64,000 nt of DNA from contig JAUIMM010000739.1 in assembly GCA_031769625.1 (NCBI GenBank), forward strand, positions 310,001 through 374,000, in the 5' to 3' direction. The notes under the pieces are model-generated. The model saw only the letters and a program-made list of their open reading frames with translations, did not search any database and was not told where the DNA came from. The stretch is from Taudactylus pleione (lineage: Eukaryota; Chordata; Amphibia; Anura; Myobatrachidae). How positions within the stretch are numbered: position 1 is the first letter of the stretch; every line of letters starts with the position of its first letter. The translations under genes and the position numbers were made by a program. Below are positions 58,540 through 64,000 of this stretch, in pieces.

Positions 58540-59312
58540 CATTATTATCGTTTATTTAAGTTGCGCCACAAGTGTTCTGCAGCGCCTTACATTGTAGAAT
58601 TTGCAGCAGGAGAGGGTGGTCAATTGTGTCGAAAGCAGCAGAGAGGTCAGGGAGAATGAGCAGAGAGTAGTGGCCGTTGGATTTGGCAGCCAGGAGGTCA
58701 TTGCTGACTTTTGTGAGGGCAGTTTCAGTGGAGAGAACAGAAGCCAGACTGAAAAGGGTCAAGGAGGGAGTGAGAAGAAAGAAATGTGGTGAGGTGGTTG
58801 TAGACAATACGCTCAAGGAGTTTGGAGGCAAAAAGGAGGAGAGAGAAGGGTTGGTAGTTGGAGAGAGTGTTAGAATCTAGGGTAGGTTTTTTAAGAATAG
58901 GGTAGACAAGGGCATGCTTGAATGCAGACAGGACAGTGCCTGATGAGAGGGAGAGATTAAGGAGGTGGGCAAGATGGGAGCAGGCTGAAGGAGAGAGGTA
59001 GCGGAGGAGACGTGAAGGGATAGGGTCAAGGGGGGAGGTGGAATTGGGGGGGGGAGGACCAGATGAGGGCCATGACTTCCTCTCCAAATACAGGGGAGAA
59101 GCATGTCAGAGTAGGTGACATGGAAGGGGAGGGATGATCCAGGAAAGGAGGAGGTGTAGTTATGGGGGACTGGTGGGATATGATGTCCTGACGTATGGAG
59201 TCAGGGTGGAGGGCAAGGAGGGATGGCGAGGCGGGATTGCTTGAAATATGACTGTTTAGAGAGGGAAAGGGCAGCACTATAGGATGAGCATAAATTTGAA
59301 ATGGAGAAAATC
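58540..59312 (-). mobile_element. L2-type LINE fragment, reverse transcriptase region
   Basis: The minus-strand frames at 58725-59087 and 58556-58831 contain [55 protein letters not shown], then [20 protein letters not shown] and [17 protein letters not shown]. The last carries the first catalytic Asp of the RT palm; this is the L2/Maui-type RT order. The two frames differ, so there is at least one frameshift. The FADD box and ORF2 C-terminus are absent. The fragment ends in the GCGCCACAAGTG...GCAGCGCCTTACA-type sequence at about 58560-58595. Upstream minus-strand sequence to about 59300 keeps the same texture. Confidence 0.9.
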
Positions 59313-59316
59313 TGCC

Positions 59317-59634
59317 TAATGGAGCATACACACGGTCAGATTTGTCAGACTTGTCAGATGAATGACTGAACGATTTGAACGATTTTACCAAAGTTTTGAA
59401 CGATTGAACGATTTTTGACTGCATTAAAATGAATGGAATCGTCCAAGTCTGACTGCAAACACATCAGATGTCAGATATCGTTATCTGACAAACGGGAACG
59501 CGCATCGTTGATCGTCCATCGTTCAGGCATGTCAGATATGAACGATTTTCCTTCAGATATGAACGACTGAACGATTTTTAAATCGTTATCGTTCATATCT
59601 GAAGGAAAAATCTGATCGTGTGTATGCACCATTA
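59317..59634. mobile_element. Harbinger-like MITE
   Basis: The ends TAATGGAGCATACACACGGT (then CAGATT) and the inverse of AATCTGATCGTGTGTATGCA bound about 318 bp. The interior repeats GAACGATTT and TCGTTCA motifs in both orientations. Confidence 0.82.
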
Positions 59635-59954
59635 GAGCGTGATCTTCTCCACTGTCGCCCGAGCGGTTCGTGAACACTTTTGCAGGTATCTGGTGCATCT
59701 GCATTCAGCCCACATCTCTAGTCTGGAGAAGCATCTGCAATGGGCCTTACCTTTAATTCTGTAATGAGTCCTGAAGATTTCTGTAAGGTCTTGAAGAAAT
59801 AGCATTAATATGACATTAATATAGACTAAGAATTTATACCAGGAGAATCTATTCAAAGTCTTAAAAATACTTCTAATCATACTCATAGCATCTATAAACA
59901 GGAGTAGTTTCAAGGGACGGAGGTGCTTGATCATTAGATAAATTAATAGTTCAA

Positions 59955-60765
59955 GATGGAGGCAGTGATTAAACATCTGAAGGGACACCCAGGAGATAAT
60001 AACCTGTAGAATCATCAACCAATCCCAGGGAATAACAACCAGATGATTCATCAGAGAAATAAATACCAGGAAAATAGTCAACCAATCCCAGGAGATAACC
60101 AAAAGAAGCATCAGGGATTGCCAGATGATAAGAACCAGAAGAATCATCAGACAATCCCAGGAGATAACCAAAAGAAGCATCAGCCAATCACAGGAGAAAA
60201 GTACCAGAGGAATCAGCCAATCCCAGGAGATAACCAAAAGAAGCATCAGCCAATCACAGGAGAAAAGTACCAGAGGAATCAGCCAATCCCAGGAGATAAC
60301 CAAAAGAAGCATCAGCCAATCACAGGAGAAAAGTACCAGAGGAATCAGCCAATCCCAGGAGATTACCAGAAGAATCCTCAGGGATTGCCAGAGGATAAGA
60401 ACCAGAAGAATCATCAGACAATCCCAGGTGATAAGAAGCAGAAGAATGTTCAGCAAAACACAGGGGATAGGAACCAGAAGGTGCATCAACCAATCCTAGA
60501 AAGATAACAACCAGAAGAATCCTCAGCGAATGCCAGGAGATAAGAACCTGAAGGATCATCAGCCAATCCCAGGAGATAAGAAACATCAGCCAATCCCAGG
60601 AGATAAGAACCATCAGCCAATCCCAGGAGATAAGAACCATCAGCCAATCCCAGGAGATAAGAACCATCAGCCAATCCCAGGAGATAAGTACCATCAGCCA
60701 ATCCCAGGAGATAAGAACCATCAGCCAATCCCAGGAGATAAGAACCAGAAGAAATGTCAGTAAAT
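59955..60765. repeat. 66-bp and 27-bp minisatellite built on CAATCCCAGGAGATAA
   Basis: The left part repeats a 66-bp unit (AATCCCAGGAGATAACCAAA, AGAAGCATCAGCCAATCACA, GGAGAAAAGTACCAGAGG). The right part (about 60555-60760) is a 27-bp unit, GCCAATCCCAGGAGATAAGA + ACCATCA. The shared core is CCAATCCCAGGAGATAA. A 154-codon plus frame encodes QPIPGDNQKKH-like repeats, and other frames are open on both strands, so coding is doubtful. Confidence 0.92.
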
Positions 60766-61268
60766 ACCATGTTGTCGATCATTGGACAAACCTAAGCAAC
60801 TTTTTGTTCGTTGCTATAGGTAGATCGATTTTGTCAGTTCATCATAACAATAATTAAAGGTTTTCTCTAGAAATACTAAATAAATAAATACCATATAATT
60901 TATATAGTGCATCTTATATAGTGATGATTCTCAAACTGTAATGCAAGAGCGCCATAGGTGGGTGGTCCGCTCCCAAATCCAATGATTGTGGCTAGTATTT
61001 CTTTAGGGAATCTGTATGAAATACCGATGGACGGGAAGCTGGATGACAGTACACTGACAGCACCATCCAGATGGTTATTTTGATGGAGCACATGTATAGC
61101 CACGTATAGCCAAAACTGCAAAAAAAGGAGAAAAAAGTGTACATTCAATATTACCTATAATAATGATGAGAAAGCAGCTTATGTTCTATTAAATTAAAAC
61201 AACTATAAAAGGATACAACCAAAACTATAATAGTATAAAAAAAAAGGTACTGAGGAATTGAAAAAAAA

Positions 61269-61307
<39 letters not shown>

Positions 61308-61360
61308 CATACACAGATAAAAGTACAGTTCATAAAAAAAGTGCAATTTCAAAAGATTCA
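60766..61360. other. Unique AT-rich spacer
   Basis: It contains a (TA)n run at 61270-61300. No gene recognised. Confidence 0.4.
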
Positions 61361-61690
61361 GGGCCTGAGTCAGGGCTAGATGCGGATGCTCGCTCCCAGC
61401 GTATGCAAATTCAGCTAAGTGACGTCAAGGCAGGCAATGACACGGCAAGGCATAAGCATGCCCACTATGTCTTGGCGTGCGATCACTTTGTGTATGCAGA
61501 CGCCCACCAGCCTGTGTTTAGCCACCCACTAGCGAACGTCATCTTGAGGAAGTATATACAACAATCGATACAACGGGTTCCATCTGAGCTGACTGGAACG
61601 CTTGCGGTTGACTGTACCCTACCGCAAGGACTGCGAGCACTTCAGTGTATAATTCAACCAGGTGACGTGTACTATGACGCTGTCTGACCT
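61361..61690. mobile_element. Possible Harbinger-like element, left end only
   Basis: GGGCCTGAGTCAGGGCTAGA at 61361 resembles the left terminus of the elements at 11615 and 56743. A 94-codon plus frame (61403-61687) inside is not recognised. No clear right terminus was found before the array. Confidence 0.4.
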
Positions 61691-61837
61691 GCACATACCT
61701 CTCACAGCCATTCTGATGTCAGTTCTGCCTACAAAGTAGATTTGCTTTGTACTATTTAAATGGAAAATCCACATTGTGAATAGTAGTGTAAATAAAAGAG
61801 CTGCAGTGACTCAGATGGGACCCAACCTCAGTTCTGC

Positions 61838-64000
61838 ACACACAAGGCCTAGGCTGTACATCGTGACATACCTCCAACCGTTACAGCATGGATAATCAGG
61901 ACATAGCACACACACAAGGCCTAGGCTGTACATCGAGGCATACCTCCAACCGTTACAGCATGGATAATCAGGACATAGCACACACACAAGGCCTAGGCTG
62001 TACATCGAGGCATACCTCCAACCGTTACAGCATGGATAATCAGGACATAGCACACACAAGGCCTAGGCTATACATCGTGACATACCTCCAACCGTTACAG
62101 CATGGATAATCAGGACATAGCACACACAAGGCCTAGGCTATACATCGTGTCATACCTCCAACCGTTACAGCATGGATAATCAGGACATAGCACACACAAG
62201 GCCTAGGCTATACATCGTGTCATACCTCCAACCGTTACAGCATGGATAATCAGGACATAGCACACACAAGGCCTAGGCTATACATCGAGGCATACCTCCA
62301 ACCGTTACAGCATGGATAATCAGGACATAGCACACACAAGGCCTAGGCTATACATCGTGGCATACCTCCAACCGTTACGGCATGGATAATCAGGACATAG
62401 CACACACAAGGCCTAGGCTGTACATCGTGACATACCTCCAACCGTTACGGCATGGATAATCAGGACATAGAGCACACAAGGCCTAGGCTGTACATCGTGA
62501 CATACCTCCAACCGTTACGGCATGGATAATCAGGACATAGCACACACAAGGCCTAGGCTGTACATCGTGACATACCTCCAACCGTTACGGCATGGATAAT
62601 CAGGACATAGCACACACAAGGCCTAGGCTATACATCGTGGCATACCTCCAACCGTTACAGCATGGATAATCAGGACATAGCACACACAAGGCCTAGGCTA
62701 TACATCGTGACATACCTCCAACCGTTACGGCATGGATATTCAGGACATAGCACACACAAGGCCTAGGCTAAACATCGAGGCATACCTCCAACCGTTACAG
62801 CATGGATATTCAGGACATAGCACACAAGGCCTAGGCTGTACATCGTGACATACCTCCAACCGTTACAGCATTGATAATCAGGACATAGCACACACAAGGC
62901 CTAGGCTATACATCGAGGCATACCTCCAACCGTTACAGCATGGATAATCAGGACATAGCGCACACAAGGCCTAGGCTGAACATCGTGGCATACCTCCAAC
63001 CGTTACAGCATGGATAATCAGGACATAGCGCACACAAGGCCTAGGCTGAACATCGTGGCATACCTCCAACCGTTACAGCATGGATAATCAGGACATAGCG
63101 CACACAAGGCCTAGGCTGTACATCGTGACATACCTCCAACCGTTACAGCATGGATAATCAGGACATAGCACACACAAGGCCTAGGCTATACATCGTGTCA
63201 TACCTCCAACCGTTACAGCATGGATAATCAGGACATAGCACACACAAGGCCTAGGCTATACATCGTGACATACCTCCAACCGTTACAGCATGGATAATCA
63301 GGACATAGCACACACAAGGCCTAGGCTATACATCGTGACATACCTCCAACCGTTACAGCATGGATAATCAGGACATAGCACACACAAGACCTAGGCTATA
63401 CATCGTGACATACCTCCAACCGTTACAGCATGGATAATCAGGACATAGCACACACAAGGCCTAGGCTATACATCGTGACATACCTCCAACCGTTACAGCA
63501 TGGATAATCAGGACATAGCACACACAAGGCCTAGGCTATACATCGTGACATACCTCCAACCGTTACAGCATGGATAATCAGGACATAGCACACACAAGAC
63601 CTAGGCTATACATCGTGGCATACCTCCAACCGTTACAGCATGGATATTCAGGACATAGCACACACAAGACCTAGGCTATACATCGTGGCATACCTCCAAC
63701 CGTTACAGCATGGATAATCAGGACATAGCACACACAAGGCCTAGGCTATACATCGTGGCATACCTCCAACCGTCACAGCATGGATAATCAGGACATAGCA
63801 CACACAAGGCCTAGGCTATACATCGTGGCATACCTCCAACCGTTACAGCATGGATAATCAGGACATAGCACACACAAGGCCTAGGCTGTACATCGTGGCA
63901 TACCTCCAACCGTTACAGCATGGATAATCAGGACATAGCACACACAAGGCCTAGGCTGTACATCGTGGCATACCTCCAACCGTTACAGCATGGATAATCA
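61838..64000. repeat. 70-bp minisatellite, about 31 copies, continues past window
   Basis: The unit is CACACACAAGGCCTAGGCTA, TACATCGTGACATACCTCCA, ACCGTTACAGCATGGATAAT, CAGGACATAG. The first units are 72 bp because of one extra CA. GTGA/GTGG/GAGG/GTGT after ATC, and CAG/CGG in the CCGTTAC.G part, define subtypes that cluster locally. The array is still running at base 64000. Confidence 0.97.

Overview
This is a repeat-dominated stretch of a vertebrate nuclear genome. The mix of mobile elements (a DIRS tyrosine-recombinase retrotransposon, L2 and L1/Tx1 LINEs, Tc1, hAT, and many Harbinger-like and hAT MITEs, often nested) fits a large-genome amphibian best, probably a frog. That assignment is inference from the element content, not from a marker gene. 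There are no bacterial operons, ribosome binding sites, tRNA or rRNA genes, and no complete host protein-coding gene that I can recognise.

Layout. 1-6062: mostly single-copy sequence with a short 43-bp array and no recognisable gene. 6063-9956: a decayed DIRS retrotransposon on the minus strand with inverted ends and an internal complementary region. 10075-11220: a small MITE and four exact-length 170-bp repeats. 11615-15768: a Harbinger-like element split by a 3.5-kb hAT element, whose transposase core is replaced by 129-139 bp tandem repeats. 15772-20132: unique sequence, an exon-like stretch near 16.3-16.6 kb, abutting MITEs and a broken Tc1 transposase. 20133-48580: a remarkable run of unrelated minisatellites with periods of about 87, 30, 34, 50, 20/28, ~74, 63, 42, 60 and 31 bp. 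It is interrupted by a CpG-rich island with a possible first exon (37959-38202, minus) and by a nearly intact Tc1 element (40793-42443). 48581-59640: MITE nests, an L1/Tx1 LINE broken by several insertions, and an L2 fragment. 59960-64000: two more minisatellites, the last running off the window.

Tandem arrays add up to about 27 kb, over 40% of the window. Long open frames inside them (up to 996 codons) arise because many periods are multiples of three or lack stop codons; I do not call them genes. The only substantial recognisable coding sequences are those of mobile elements, all disrupted. The best candidate for an active-looking element is the Tc1 copy at 40793-42443, with 221-bp terminal inverted repeats, TA target duplications and one premature stop in an otherwise open 345-codon transposase.
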